Source: Neobacillus niacini (GTDB lineage Bacteria > Bacillota > Bacilli > Bacillales > Cytobacillaceae). Taken from it: a stretch of DNA of 64,000 nucleotides. The stretch lies in contig NZ_JAMBOB010000004.1 of NCBI RefSeq assembly GCF_023715415.1, forward strand, positions 461,188 to 525,187. Direction: 5' to 3'. This document shows positions 39,543-48,943 of the stretch, one piece after another. The notes beneath the pieces are model-generated. The model ran no database searches. It was given only the letters and a program-made list of their open reading frames with translations, and was not told the DNA's origin. Every line of letters begins with the position of its first letter. The first letter of the stretch is position 1. The position numbers were made by a program, and so were the translations under genes.

Positions 39543-40700
39543 ATGTATCCAAATATTTTACGACACCCGGGACCAACGCCAATTCCTAAAAAAGTTCAAC
39601 TGGCGATGAACCAGGACATGATTAGTCACCGCACGGAGGAGTTTGTACGCTTATACCAAGAAACAACAAATCGTGTGAAACCTATTTTCGGAACCAAGCA
39701 AGATCTTCTACTTCTGCCATCAGGCGGAACGGCAGCATTAGAAGCAGCCGTTGTAAATACGGTTTCCCCTGGAGATGAGGTGGTGGTCATCACCGTTGGC
39801 GCCTTTGGCAATTATTTTGTCTCGATTTGTGAGAAAAATGGTTTCAAGGTACATAAACTTGAAAAAAACTGGGGCGATGCCTGTACGGAAGAAGATTTGA
39901 TTCAGTTTTTAAAACCTTTGTCCAATATAAAGGCAGTGTTTGCCACCTATAATGAGACTTCGACCGGAATCCTTAACCCAATTGAAAAATTAGCAAAAGT
40001 GGTTCGTTCACATACGGATGCATTATTTATTGTCGATGGAGTTAGCTGCCTTGGCGGAGCTCCTGCTGAAATGGATCAATGGGGAATCGATATATTAGTA
40101 ACCGGATCACAAAAGGCGATGATGCTCCCTCCTGGACTGGCACTTTTAAGCGTCAGCGATAGAGCGTGGAAAGTGATAGAGGAAAAGAATACACCTTCCT
40201 ATTATTTAGATTTAGTAAGCTATCGTGAGTGGGCTTCAAAAGGAATGACACCTAACACCCCTTCCATTTCATTGATTTTTGGACTTTCCGCAGTATGTGA
40301 TTTGATTGAGGAAGATGGCGGATTTGCACAAACTGTAGCTAGACATGAATTAATGAAGAATATGGTCCGTGAGTCGATGAAGGCTCTTTCTATTGATTTG
40401 TTGACATCTGATGAGTATGCATCACCAACCATTACAGCAATTTGTGCTCCGGAAGGTATTGAATTATCTCCATTTCTTGGTCATTTAAAGGAGAAATACC
40501 ATCTAGATTTTGCCGGCGGTCTTGGCCATCTGCAAGGGAAGATTTTCAGATTTGGGCATATGGGCTACTGCTTCCCAAGTGATATTCTTCAGGCCGTTTC
40601 TCTAATAGAGGCTGGTTTACAAGATTTCTCCTATTCCCTTGAACCAGGAGCAGGGGTAACTGCAGCACAAAAGGTATTCTTGTCTGCTCAGCGGAAGTAA
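39543..40700 (+). CDS. Class V aminotransferase (alanine-glyoxylate/serine-pyruvate type)
   Basis: 385 residues. N-terminal LRHPGPTPIPKKVQLAMNQDMISHRTEEF is the typical substrate-entry motif; LPSGGTAALEAAVVNTVSPGDEVVV, VDGVSCLGGAPAEMDQWGIDILVTGSQKAMMLPPGLA includes the PLP-binding Lys in SQKA. Closest to PucG/Agxt-like enzymes that transaminate glyoxylate or ureidoglycine; the exact substrate is not evident. AAGGAGG precedes the ATG. Monocistronic with a terminator. Confidence 0.85.
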   Translation: MYPNILRHPGPTPIPKKVQLAMNQDMISHRTEEFVRLYQETTNRVKPIFGTKQDLLLLPSGGTAALEAAVVNTVSPGDEVVVITVGAFGNYFVSICEKNGFKVHKLEKNWGDACTEEDLIQFLKPLSNIKAVFATYNETSTGILNPIEKLAKVVRSHTDALFIVDGVSCLGGAPAEMDQWGIDILVTGSQKAMMLPPGLALLSVSDRAWKVIEEKNTPSYYLDLVSYREWASKGMTPNTPSISLIFGLSAVCDLIEEDGGFAQTVARHELMKNMVRESMKALSIDLLTSDEYASPTITAICAPEGIELSPFLGHLKEKYHLDFAGGLGHLQGKIFRFGHMGYCFPSDILQAVSLIEAGLQDFSYSLEPGAGVTAAQKVFLSAQRK

Positions 40701-40717
40701 TCCCTAAATATTAATAC

Positions 40718-40752
40718 CATAAAAAGACGATTCGAAACTGAATCGTCTTTAC
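40718..40752 (+). terminator. Terminator after the class V aminotransferase gene
   Basis: AAAGACGATTCG / TGAATCGTCTTT, similar in sequence to the doxX terminators. The following 40752-40912 is non-coding. Confidence 0.8.
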
Positions 40753-40912
40753 TGATTCTATACGCCCAACCGCTAGTATAGCCCTTTCGTATAACTTTCC
40801 TGAAGCCTTTCTGTAATCGATTCTGAACTGCTGCTTGGAAGTTTTGCATGTTCATCCAGAGAAATCGACAAAAAACCGATTTCACACCTGCAGTACACTT
40901 ACCATTTTTTTC

Positions 40913-42559
40913 TTAACTTTCGACTAAATCCGGGCACTTACAGGCTGTTGGTTTAATTGGGAACATGCTCCTGACTAATGTCTCTAACATAACAGGAAGC
41001 TGCACAAAAGCGCTTTCTATATGGAGTCGCTCTGTACGTTTGTGTGCATCTTTTCCGAAGGGACCAACATTTAATACAGGCCCTTGCAGCTCCTGCATTT
41101 CGGCAAAAGGAATGCTGTAGGTATCACCCCAAACCGGCGTATTACGTTCAAATATAGTCCATCCTTCACCTTTGTCATCATAAGAAACATAGCTAAGGTC
41201 ACAGATTCCATTAAAGTAATGTATTTGATTTACCTCTAAATTAAACTGTTCCCTGCCAATTTTCTTGATTAAATCAATTGAATCGATGACAAGTGGATCC
41301 TTTGATGTATTAACAGCCGGGTAGTATGGCGGTGCAAACAATAGAACCATTACAGGCCCAAGTTCTTGACACTGGATCATAAGTGAGTCAACAATGCGGA
41401 TAGATTTTTCCCGATCATCCCATTTTGTGTTGTTTAAGGCATTGGCCTTAATCCTTGCAATGGCATCTGCACCTAATTTTTTTTCAGCATGCACAAGCAG
41501 CTCTTCATAGCTTAAAACGGTAACCTTACCTACTGGATTAACGCCTTCACGCTTACAAATTTCCGAATAAGCCTTATTACAGGCTTTTGCCGCATCTTCT
41601 GCCACTTTAGTAAAAATGTGCATTACCTCTTCTGCACCGCGCTTCATAAGGAAGACGTTGTAAAGAGCTGCGGCGCGATAGGGAGTTTGGGTTGAATACT
41701 CCATTTTTAAATCCTTTTGGTGAAGTGAAACAGGTAATGGCGTCTTTTCACCGAGGTCAGACTCACGGAATAACGGATTCCATTCCATATGTTGTGTCAA
41801 AAAGGATGCCATAAAGTTAGCTGTCATTCCGCTCATTGGCTCCCCAACATGTGTTTCCTTACCGTAGAATAATACTGCCGGCATGATTTTCCCAATCGTT
41901 CCAGAATAAATATAATAATTTGGATCTCCTGGCTCCTGTGAAAAAGACGGTTCACTATTAAGGAATAATTTGTATGTTAATTGGTGCTGGTCTCGCAACC
42001 GAACTAATTCTGGGACCGCAGCACGCATACCAGCTGAATTTACCTCTTCATCTGGTACTGTGACGAGCAATAAATTGATTGGCCACTTTTCGATACTGGC
42101 TTTTTCAATTAAAGCCATATGAAGGGCAAGGCCCATTTTCATATCCATCGTCCCGCGGCCAAATAAATAGCGGCCAGATTCAAGATCGATACGTGCATCC
42201 TCTGGAAGCTCATCTAAACGCTGCCTCAATTTTTGAGTCAATTCCTTTGGCTGGAATGCAAATGGTTCGAGATCACCGTATTCCTCTGTATGAACAGTAT
42301 CGAAATGACTGATGAGGACAATTGTTTCCGTCACTTCTGGATTTTTATATATAGCAGTGACGACATTACGCCCTAATCCAGCATCATTAAGCTCTAAGTA
42401 AGATGGGTTCTTTTTGAAGTAGTCTAAGTCCATAAACTTTGCTTTTACCTTATGAGCGAATTCACACTCGCCTTCAGTAAGAGTTCTGCTCTGCCAGCTT
42501 ACGAGCTCGCAAAGTAATGCGCACAATGATTCTGGTGTGCCCCATTTTACATGACTCAT
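40913..42559 (-). CDS. M20 family hydrolase, RocB-like
   Basis: 548 residues, the size of RocB-type M20 peptidases. Metal-ligand motifs: ISHFDTVHTEEYGD (His), GRYLFGRGTMDMKMGLALHM (Asp), LLVTVPDEEVNSAGMRAA (Glu-Glu). RocB is annotated as an arginine-utilisation protein of undefined activity. Here it is the last gene of the GntR-TRAP-aminotransferase operon, so it may hydrolyse an imported N-acylated or peptide-like amino acid. It starts at ATG with AAGGAG, 47 bp after the PatA-like gene. Confidence 0.85.
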   Translation of the reverse strand: MSHVKWGTPESLCALLCELVSWQSRTLTEGECEFAHKVKAKFMDLDYFKKNPSYLELNDAGLGRNVVTAIYKNPEVTETIVLISHFDTVHTEEYGDLEPFAFQPKELTQKLRQRLDELPEDARIDLESGRYLFGRGTMDMKMGLALHMALIEKASIEKWPINLLLVTVPDEEVNSAGMRAAVPELVRLRDQHQLTYKLFLNSEPSFSQEPGDPNYYIYSGTIGKIMPAVLFYGKETHVGEPMSGMTANFMASFLTQHMEWNPLFRESDLGEKTPLPVSLHQKDLKMEYSTQTPYRAAALYNVFLMKRGAEEVMHIFTKVAEDAAKACNKAYSEICKREGVNPVGKVTVLSYEELLVHAEKKLGADAIARIKANALNNTKWDDREKSIRIVDSLMIQCQELGPVMVLLFAPPYYPAVNTSKDPLVIDSIDLIKKIGREQFNLEVNQIHYFNGICDLSYVSYDDKGEGWTIFERNTPVWGDTYSIPFAEMQELQGPVLNVGPFGKDAHKRTERLHIESAFVQLPVMLETLVRSMFPIKPTACKCPDLVES

Positions 42560-42606
42560 TTCAAAAACTCCTTTATATTAAAAAATTTTTGGAAGTGCAG
42601 GCATTT

Positions 42607-43809
42607 TTAATTATTAATAATTTCAGAGCTAGAACCCGATACTACTGACTGCTTGTCTAATGTCTCAATAAATCGCTGAAGCCGTTTCATACCCTCTTCC
42701 AGCATTGGCATAGCATAAGCGTAGGAGATGCGTATGTAGCCTTCCCCATGTTCTGTGAACGTACTTCCAGGAACAACAGCGACTCCACCTTCGTGCAATA
42801 GCCTTGTTGCGAATTCAAATGACGGCATCCCAAACTGTTTAATAGCCGGAAAAATATAGAACGCACCATTTGGTTTTACCACATCAAGTCCCATAGTTGT
42901 GAGACGTTCGTAGACAAAATCTCGTCGTTGGATATATTCAACATTCATTTCTGAAGGAACATTCCGACAGGAAGTCAGTGCCTCAATACCAGCATACTGA
43001 CTCGGCAATGTCGCACAAATTGAGTTATATAAGTGTACCTTCACAACATGCTGCATAAGTCTTTCCGGTCCAAATGTGAATCCAATTCTCCAGCCCGTCA
43101 TGGAATGAGATTTTGATAATCCATGGATGAGAAAAAGTCGATCCCGCAGCTGTGGATAAGATGCGAAGGAGCGGTGTTCACCTGTGAAGGTGTTTTCACT
43201 GTAAATTTCATCAGAGACGATATATATATCCAGATTTTCTAGTACAGAAACAAGTTGGTCCATCAATTCAGAATCAATTGTAACGCCAGTTGGATTAGAT
43301 GGATAATTCAATAGAATTGCTTTTGTTTTTGGTGTAACCATCGCTAACAGCCGTTCCGGCGATGGAAGGAATCCTGTATCCGCTGTATTAAAGTAAACTA
43401 CTTTTGCCCCGCACAGTTCGATAATAGGTTCATAACCCGAATAAATTGGAGCAGGAATGATAACTTCGTCGTCCTCTTCGAGTATGGTTCGAAAAACAGA
43501 ATCAATTCCTTCACTTGCTCCATTGGTAATGATAACTTCAGTTTCAGGATCATATGAAAAACCGTAGGTATCCTTGAAGAATGAAGCTGCAGCCTGTCTT
43601 AACTCCAGCAGGCCGGCATTATGAGAATAGCCGGTTTGGTTGTTTTCAATAGCACGAATCCCTGCCTTTTTTACAGCATCAGGTGTTGGAAAATCTGGCT
43701 GGCCGATGGTTAAATTGATTGCATCCGGAAAATGAATCAATTGATTGGAGAATTGTCTGATTCCAGGGACTTCCAATCTCTTTGCTTTTTGATTGATAGA
43801 TAATGGCAT
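42607..43809 (-). CDS. Class I aminotransferase, PatA-like
   Basis: 400 residues from ATG 43809 (AAAGGTG 6 nt upstream; the longer frame to 43836 is less likely). Fold type I: LTIGQPDFPTPDAVKKAG, ITNGASEGIDSVFRTIL, LLNYPSNPTGVTID, SDEIYSENTF, and the PLP lysine in LIHGLSKSHSMTGWRIGF. It resembles B. subtilis PatA (N-acetyl-LL-diaminopimelate/aromatic aminotransferase group). In this operon it may deaminate the imported substrate or the product of the M20 enzyme. Confidence 0.86.
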   Translation of the reverse strand: MPLSINQKAKRLEVPGIRQFSNQLIHFPDAINLTIGQPDFPTPDAVKKAGIRAIENNQTGYSHNAGLLELRQAAASFFKDTYGFSYDPETEVIITNGASEGIDSVFRTILEEDDEVIIPAPIYSGYEPIIELCGAKVVYFNTADTGFLPSPERLLAMVTPKTKAILLNYPSNPTGVTIDSELMDQLVSVLENLDIYIVSDEIYSENTFTGEHRSFASYPQLRDRLFLIHGLSKSHSMTGWRIGFTFGPERLMQHVVKVHLYNSICATLPSQYAGIEALTSCRNVPSEMNVEYIQRRDFVYERLTTMGLDVVKPNGAFYIFPAIKQFGMPSFEFATRLLHEGGVAVVPGSTFTEHGEGYIRISYAYAMPMLEEGMKRLQRFIETLDKQSVVSGSSSEIINN

Positions 43810-43916
43810 ACTTTTCACCTTTCCTAATGAAATCATCTAGTAGATATTGTTAAGGGATCCAACAGTATCTAACATGTTTTGGACCCCTATTTGGTTAAAA
43901 TGGCTTAAAAGTTAGC

Positions 43917-45200
43917 TTATTCAAATAAACCTGGAAGCCATAGTGATAGTTCAGGTACATACGTAATGACAATCAAACAGATAATCATAGAAATCATGAA
44001 TGGTATAATTGCTCGGACAATACGTTCGAACTTTACTTTTCCGACGCTTGAAGCAACGAATAGATTGACACCAAGCGGCGGCGTAATAAAACCAATCGCA
44101 AGGTTTGCAACAAGAATGACTCCAAAATGAATAGGATCAACACCAACCGCAGTCACAATTGGCAGCAAAATCGGCGTTAATACAACTAAGGCCGAGATTG
44201 TGTCAATAAACATTCCAACTATTAATAGTAAAATATTAATCGCGATTAAAATAATAACTGGGCTCGAAGAAAGTTCAGTAAGGAAACCTGAAATGTCATT
44301 TGGAATCTGTTCGAGCGTCATAAAATAAGCGAATGATACGGATAATCCGATAATGATCATTGTCGTAGCATTGATGATGACCGCTTCACGGAAGCTCTCA
44401 AAGATGCTCTGCCAAGTTAATTCTTTATAGACAAACTTCCCAATAATTAAGGCGTATACAACAGCAACAACGGCGGCTTCTGTTGGCGAGAAAATTCCGC
44501 CGTAAATACCACCTAATATAATGACAGGGATTAACAGCGCCCATTTTGCATCACTTGTTGCCTTCCATACACCTTTAAAATTGAATTTCTTTACTTGTTC
44601 GGGTTTGTACCCATTTTTTTTCGAAAGGATATAGGAAGTGATCATTAATCCTGCTCCTATAAGTAATCCTGGAATAATTCCAGCTAGAAATAAACTTCCA
44701 ACTGATACGCTTCCGATAACTCCATATAAAACAAATGGGATACTTGGTGGAATAATAACACCAATGGACCCTGCAGATGCAGATACAGCTGCAGCAAATC
44801 CTCCATCATATTTTTTGGCAACCATCGCTGGAATCATGAACCCGCCGATAGCTGCCACAGTTGCAGGACCCGAGCCTGAAATTGCTGCAAAGAACATACA
44901 AGCAACGATAGTAACCATCGATAATCCGCCGGTCATCCAGCCCACCATCGCAGTCGCTAAATCAAGCAGTCGTTTGGAGACTCCTCCTTTTCCCATTAGG
45001 ATTCCTGCGAGCATGAAAAAGGGAATAGCCAATAGCGGGAAGGAGTCGAGTGATGTGAACGCTTTTTGAGTAATGATATCTAGTGGCAGCGTTGATCCAA
45101 AGTAAATGGCGACGAGAGCGGATACACCTAATGAAATGGCTATCGGTACCCCAATCAATAAACAAATGAATAATGTTCCGAATAATAATGCGACCGTCAT
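43917..45200 (-). CDS. dctM: TRAP transporter large permease DctM
   Basis: 427 residues, 12 or more hydrophobic helices. DctM signatures: LLAIPFFMLAGILMGKGGVSKRLLDLA, GGLSMVTIVACMFFAAISGSGPATVAAIGGFMIPAM, GVIIPPSIPFVLYG, and AIGFITPPLGVNLFVAS near the C terminus. It works with DctQ and DctP as a sodium-driven importer of an organic anion. Overlaps dctQ by 4 bp (ATGA). Confidence 0.93.
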   Translation of the reverse strand: MTVALLFGTLFICLLIGVPIAISLGVSALVAIYFGSTLPLDIITQKAFTSLDSFPLLAIPFFMLAGILMGKGGVSKRLLDLATAMVGWMTGGLSMVTIVACMFFAAISGSGPATVAAIGGFMIPAMVAKKYDGGFAAAVSASAGSIGVIIPPSIPFVLYGVIGSVSVGSLFLAGIIPGLLIGAGLMITSYILSKKNGYKPEQVKKFNFKGVWKATSDAKWALLIPVIILGGIYGGIFSPTEAAVVAVVYALIIGKFVYKELTWQSIFESFREAVIINATTMIIIGLSVSFAYFMTLEQIPNDISGFLTELSSSPVIILIAINILLLIVGMFIDTISALVVLTPILLPIVTAVGVDPIHFGVILVANLAIGFITPPLGVNLFVASSVGKVKFERIVRAIIPFMISMIICLIVITYVPELSLWLPGLFE

Positions 45201-45691
45201 CCGATAATCTCCTCACTTTCCGGCTTGTCAAAGTCTCCTCTCCAAATATCCACTAACTGCTGAATCAATCGGATTGCCATTCCAGCACCTCCAATTGGAA
45301 TGGCCAGATAAGGGATCCAAATGGGAATCTGCAGGGCAGGCGTAACCTGTCCGTGTTGAAAACTTGCCATTACTAGAGTTGTACCAAATACAGCCAAAAA
45401 TAATGAAATAAAAAACCAAATGAGGACACCTAAACCTTCAAATATTTTACGGGGAGTACCATGTAAACGCGTGATAAACGCTTCTACTCGTATGTGCTGA
45501 CGAAGCTTAACCGCATAACTTGCACCAACCCACACTTGGAAAATATGAATATAGCGTGCCAATTCTTCTGTCCAGCTCGGCGCTGTTTGAAATACATAAC
45601 GTCCGATTACCTGCCCAAAAATAAGCAAAACCATAAGTGCCAGAGTTAAAACTAATATGATTTCTTCGAAACGGGCGAATTTTTTCACCAT
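45197..45691 (-). CDS. dctQ: TRAP transporter small permease DctQ
   Basis: 164 residues, four helices (EEIILVLTLALMVLLIFGQVIGRYVF; YIHIFQVWVGASYAV; LGVLIWFFISLFLAVFGTTLVM; IPIWIPYLAIPIGGAGMAIRLI). WTEELARYIHIFQVWVGASYAVKLRQHIRVE is the standard DctQ core. Small TRAP permease subunit between dctP and dctM. Confidence 0.9.
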   Translation of the reverse strand: MVKKFARFEEIILVLTLALMVLLIFGQVIGRYVFQTAPSWTEELARYIHIFQVWVGASYAVKLRQHIRVEAFITRLHGTPRKIFEGLGVLIWFFISLFLAVFGTTLVMASFQHGQVTPALQIPIWIPYLAIPIGGAGMAIRLIQQLVDIWRGDFDKPESEEIIG

Positions 45692-45717
45692 TTATTCTCA
45701 CATCCCTTAATTAATAA

Positions 45718-45745
45718 GGAATCAAGACAGTGAATCTTGATTCCT
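45718..45745 (-). promoter_or_regulatory. Intercistronic hairpin between dctP and dctQ
   Basis: GGAATCAAGA / TCTTGATTCC, a perfect 10-bp stem with 7-nt loop just after the dctP stop, without a real T run. It probably stabilises the dctP message or attenuates downstream transcription so that the binding protein is made in excess. Confidence 0.65.
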
Positions 45746-45752
45746 CCTTTGT

Positions 45753-46775
45753 TTACTTATTTGCATCCAATGCTTTATTCACTAATTCTTCGCCAATTTC
45801 AGGAACATATTTGTCATAAACTGATTTTGCTGCTTCACGGAATAGTTCACGCTGTTCATCTGTCAATTCATTTACCTTCATGCCCGTTTCTTTTAATTTT
45901 TCTAAAAATTCCACATCCTGCTTTTGAGCAAGTTCACGCTGTTCAGTACGGTATTCCTCAGATGCTTTAACGACTAATTCCTGCAAATCTTTAGGAAGGC
46001 CATTATAAAAATCATTATTCATAAGAAGGATCGTTGCTGCATAAACGTGACCGGTCATGGTTAGGTAGTCTTGCACTTCGTAAAACTTATTCGTGTAGTA
46101 AAGAGAGATTGGTGCTTCCATTGCATCATATGTTTTTTGCTGCAATGCCGTATATAATTCACCAAAGGCAAATGGTGATGCATTCGCTCCAAAGGATTTG
46201 AAGGTATCTGTATGAACTGGATTTTCTAATGTTCGGAATTTCAGACCTTGTAAATCTTCTGGTTTTTCAATCGCTCCTGTATTATTTGACATGTTACGGA
46301 ATCCATTTTCAGCAAAAACTAGACCTTTTAAGTCATTCTGCTCTAACTCTTTTAGTAATTCTTGTCCAAGTTCTCCATCAAGTGCTTTGTACGCAGCTTC
46401 GTGGTTATTGAAAAGGAATGGTAAGTCGAACACTAAGAATTTCTTGTTGAATGAAGCAAGCGGAGCTAGAGCTGGAATTGTCATTTCAATATTACCAAGC
46501 TGTACAGCTTCAATGGCTTCACGGTCTGAGGGATAAAGTTGTCCATTTGGATACAATTCTACCTTTAAACGGCCGTCTGATTCTTTTTCCAGTTTTTCTT
46601 TATACGTTATTGCTGCAAGGTGTGAGGATTGTTCCTCTGACACTAAGTAAGCGATACGGATGGTATGTACTTCCTTACCCCCGTTTTCACCTGCTGTTTT
46701 GGCACTATCCTTTGGTCTCCCGCAGCCTGTAATGACTAGAATACTAACGAGTAAAAATACGAGCAATTTTTTCAT
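45753..46775 (-). CDS. dctP: TRAP transporter substrate-binding lipoprotein DctP
   Basis: 340 residues. Lipoprotein signal MKKLLVFLLVSILVITGCG with lipobox Cys at 18. The mature part is DctP-family: IRIAYLVSEEQSSHLAAITYKEKLEKESDGRLKVELYPNGQLYPSDREAIEAVQLGNIEMTI, the conserved Arg in LQGLKFRTLENPVH, and ASPFAFGELYTALQQKTYDAMEAP. Ligand not predictable beyond an organic anion. The start overlaps the GntR gene stop by 4 bp. Confidence 0.92.
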   Translation of the reverse strand: MKKLLVFLLVSILVITGCGRPKDSAKTAGENGGKEVHTIRIAYLVSEEQSSHLAAITYKEKLEKESDGRLKVELYPNGQLYPSDREAIEAVQLGNIEMTIPALAPLASFNKKFLVFDLPFLFNNHEAAYKALDGELGQELLKELEQNDLKGLVFAENGFRNMSNNTGAIEKPEDLQGLKFRTLENPVHTDTFKSFGANASPFAFGELYTALQQKTYDAMEAPISLYYTNKFYEVQDYLTMTGHVYAATILLMNNDFYNGLPKDLQELVVKASEEYRTEQRELAQKQDVEFLEKLKETGMKVNELTDEQRELFREAAKSVYDKYVPEIGEELVNKALDANK

Positions 46776-47440
46776 TTGTTTTCCTCCTTTTGGAAATAGC
46801 TTAAAAATCGATTTTCTACGTTTTGCATATGTTCAAGCATGTTAACCTTTGCTTGCGAAACATTTTTCGCTGCAAGGGCTTCAATTATTTTTAAATGTTC
46901 TTCGTAAGCTTCGTATGCGCTCATCTGCAGTGTGTTCGATAAAACGAGGAATGCACGATTGATTCCCGTATTCATGTGATGAATCAATTCGGTAAACTTT
47001 GAGTTTCGGTTTCTCGATGCAAGGATCAAATGAAATTCCCGGTCCAATTCAATGAAATCATGGAAATTATTTTTGGTAACCGCTTCCAATTGAAGCGCCA
47101 AATTTCCCCTCAGCTCGTTAAGTAGGTCCTCATCCAAAGCTGAAGTGATTTTTTCAATATTGTAAATTTCCAATACCCGTCGAAGTTCCATGTACTCCAG
47201 TGAATCTTCTTTCGTGAAGGTGGCAACGATCGCTGGGCGTCCTTTTTGCAGTACAATAAGACCCTCCATGGCTAACCGTCTAAGTGCTTCTCGTAGTGGA
47301 GTACGGCTAATGCCGAGATCACTGGCTAGTTTTTCTTCGGGCAATTCTTCCTCTGGTGCAAGTTCAGCCGAGATAATTGCTTTCTTTAATAAATTATAGG
47401 CTTGATCAGCCAATGAAACGTTTTGAATAATTTTCTTCAA
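46772..47440 (-). CDS. GntR/FadR-type (FCD) transcriptional regulator
   Basis: 222 residues from TTG 47440 (GAGGG about 9 nt upstream; the in-frame TTG at 47449 abuts it). N-terminal winged HTH (LKKAIISAELAPEEELPEEKLASDLGISRTPLREALRRLAMEGLI) and C-terminal FCD effector domain with metal-binding His residues (HDFIELDREFHLILASRN, HHMNTG, YEEHLKIIEAL). It leads the operon and probably senses the TRAP substrate. A palindromic site lies just upstream. Confidence 0.9.
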   Translation of the reverse strand: MKKIIQNVSLADQAYNLLKKAIISAELAPEEELPEEKLASDLGISRTPLREALRRLAMEGLIVLQKGRPAIVATFTKEDSLEYMELRRVLEIYNIEKITSALDEDLLNELRGNLALQLEAVTKNNFHDFIELDREFHLILASRNRNSKFTELIHHMNTGINRAFLVLSNTLQMSAYEAYEEHLKIIEALAAKNVSQAKVNMLEHMQNVENRFLSYFQKEENK

Positions 47441-47463
47441 AGATTTCAACCCTCACCCTCTAC

Positions 47464-47480
47464 CAGTATACTGTATACAG
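47464..47480. promoter_or_regulatory. Candidate GntR operator (overlapping palindromes)
   Basis: CAGTATACTGTATACAG contains two overlapping perfect palindromes, CAGTATACTG and CTGTATACAG, matching the TGTATACA-type sites of FadR-subfamily GntR regulators. It is 24 bp upstream of the regulator's start, consistent with autoregulation of the whole operon. Confidence 0.65.
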
Positions 47481-47706
47481 CTATAATAAGTTATAAGAAT
47501 CTATTTGTAAATAAAAATTTTCGGACTATTTTAAAGATTAGGAGGACTATATATTTATCTCCCTTATCCAGTTTTTTGAAAACTACGATGCGATCAATTT
47601 ATCTGCATGATGACTCTAAAGTCGACACTTTGAGACAAATACTTTTAATCTAATCAGGGGTAGAATAAAAGATAGTTTAAAAATCAATAAACAGATGAGG
47701 ATGAAT

Positions 47707-48135
47707 ATGATGGAGTTAAATAAAGAATGTATGTATTGTATGAAGGATAATAGACGTGACGACATTATGATTGAAATTTGCGAGCTGGAGGTTTCTACTG
47801 TTTTTCTATTTAAAGAACAAACGTATACCGGCCGTTGTAATGTCGTATATAAGGATCATGTAAAAGAACTATTTGAACTGGACAGTCAGGAGTTAGCGGC
47901 TTATATGAACGATGTGAAAAAGGTTGCTGCAGCTGTGGACAAGGCTTTCCAACCTGGCAAAATTAACTACGGTGCCTATGGAGATAAGATGCACCACCTA
48001 CATATGCATATTGTGCCAAAATACGAAGGGAAAGCAGATTGGGGTTCCACTTTTGAAATGAACCCTGGAAAAACCTACTTAACAGATGAAGAATATAAGG
48101 AAATCATTGAAACGATAAAAGGATCACTGAAGTAA
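47707..48135 (+). CDS. HIT family nucleotide-binding protein
   Basis: 142 residues from ATG 47707 (GATGAGG upstream; the adjacent ATG codons at 47695 and 47710 are alternatives). Histidine-triad motif MHHLHMHIVPKYEG, and an N-terminal CMYCMKDNRRDD pair of Cys that could bind zinc. HIT proteins hydrolyse or transfer nucleotides (Ap4A/AMP-lysine type). Monocistronic; a bidirectional terminator follows. Confidence 0.87.
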   Translation: MMELNKECMYCMKDNRRDDIMIEICELEVSTVFLFKEQTYTGRCNVVYKDHVKELFELDSQELAAYMNDVKKVAAAVDKAFQPGKINYGAYGDKMHHLHMHIVPKYEGKADWGSTFEMNPGKTYLTDEEYKEIIETIKGSLK

Positions 48136-48141
48136 TATAAA

Positions 48142-48195
48142 AAAGGATTGGGTCACTTGCACTGTATGTGCGAGAAACCCAATCCTTTTTATTAC
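48142..48195. terminator. Bidirectional terminator between HIT and ABC transporter genes
   Basis: AAAAAGGATTGGGT / ACCCAATCCTTTTT around a 20-nt internal loop. Next to it (48204-48216) lies GGTGACAGGCACC, the dispersed motif also seen at 34632. Confidence 0.8.
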
Positions 48196-48214
48196 AACAG
48201 ATGGTGACAGGCAC

Positions 48215-48943
48215 CTAAAGCACCTTGCTTAAAAATGCCTTGGTCCGTTCATGCTGAGGGTTGCCGAATAACGCATTCGGTTCATTTTCTTCCACAATAT
48301 AACCGCCGTCCATGAAAATAACACGGTCCCCAACTTCCCTTGCAAAGCCCATTTCATGGGTAACAACGACCATTGTCATCCCCTCTATCGCAAGCTGTTT
48401 CATGACCTCTAAAACATCACCGACCATTTCAGGATCAAGTGCAGAAGTCGGCTCGTCAAAAAGCATAATCTTCGGATTCATAGCAAGAGCCCTTGCAATT
48501 GCAACCCTTTGTTTTTGTCCACCTGAGAGTTCTCCCGGATAACTATTTGCTTTTTCTCTTAGTCCAACTTTATCTAGTAAATCAAGCGCTAGTTTTTCCG
48601 CATCTGTTTTCTCTGTAGAATGAATCTTAATAGGTCCCAACGTGATGTTTTCTAAAACAGTTTTATGAGGGAATAGATTAAATTGTTGAAATACCATTCC
48701 AACCTCTTGTCTAACTTTGTTAAGATCAACTTTTTTGTCCGTAATGTCATGTCCATTAATGACTACCTGACCGCCGGATATCTCTTCCAAGCGATTTAAG
48801 CACCGCAGGAATGTACTCTTTCCTGAACCTGAAGGACCGATAACACAAATAACCTCTTTTTCCTTCACTTCTGCATTAATATCTTTCAAAACCTCTAGGC
48901 TACCAAATGATTTTCTTAAGTTTTTTACCGTAATCATACTCAT
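48215..48943 (-). CDS. Polar amino acid ABC transporter, ATP-binding protein (GlnQ-type)
   Basis: 242 residues. Walker [11 protein letters not shown]-loop [17 protein letters not shown], signature [34 protein letters not shown] and H-loop [10 protein letters not shown]. The TLGPI and [14 protein letters not shown] patterns place it with GlnQ/ArtM/TcyN-like proteins. The start overlaps the permease stop (ATGA). Last gene of the SBP-permease-ATPase operon. Confidence 0.95.
   Translation of the reverse strand: MSMITVKNLRKSFGSLEVLKDINAEVKEKEVICVIGPSGSGKSTFLRCLNRLEEISGGQVVINGHDITDKKVDLNKVRQEVGMVFQQFNLFPHKTVLENITLGPIKIHSTEKTDAEKLALDLLDKVGLREKANSYPGELSGGQKQRVAIARALAMNPKIMLFDEPTSALDPEMVGDVLEVMKQLAIEGMTMVVVTHEMGFAREVGDRVIFMDGGYIVEENEPNALFGNPQHERTKAFLSKVL

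Noticed and set aside
44638..45069. Antisense frame of 143 codons within dctM
   Set aside because: Shadow of a well-supported TRAP permease gene.
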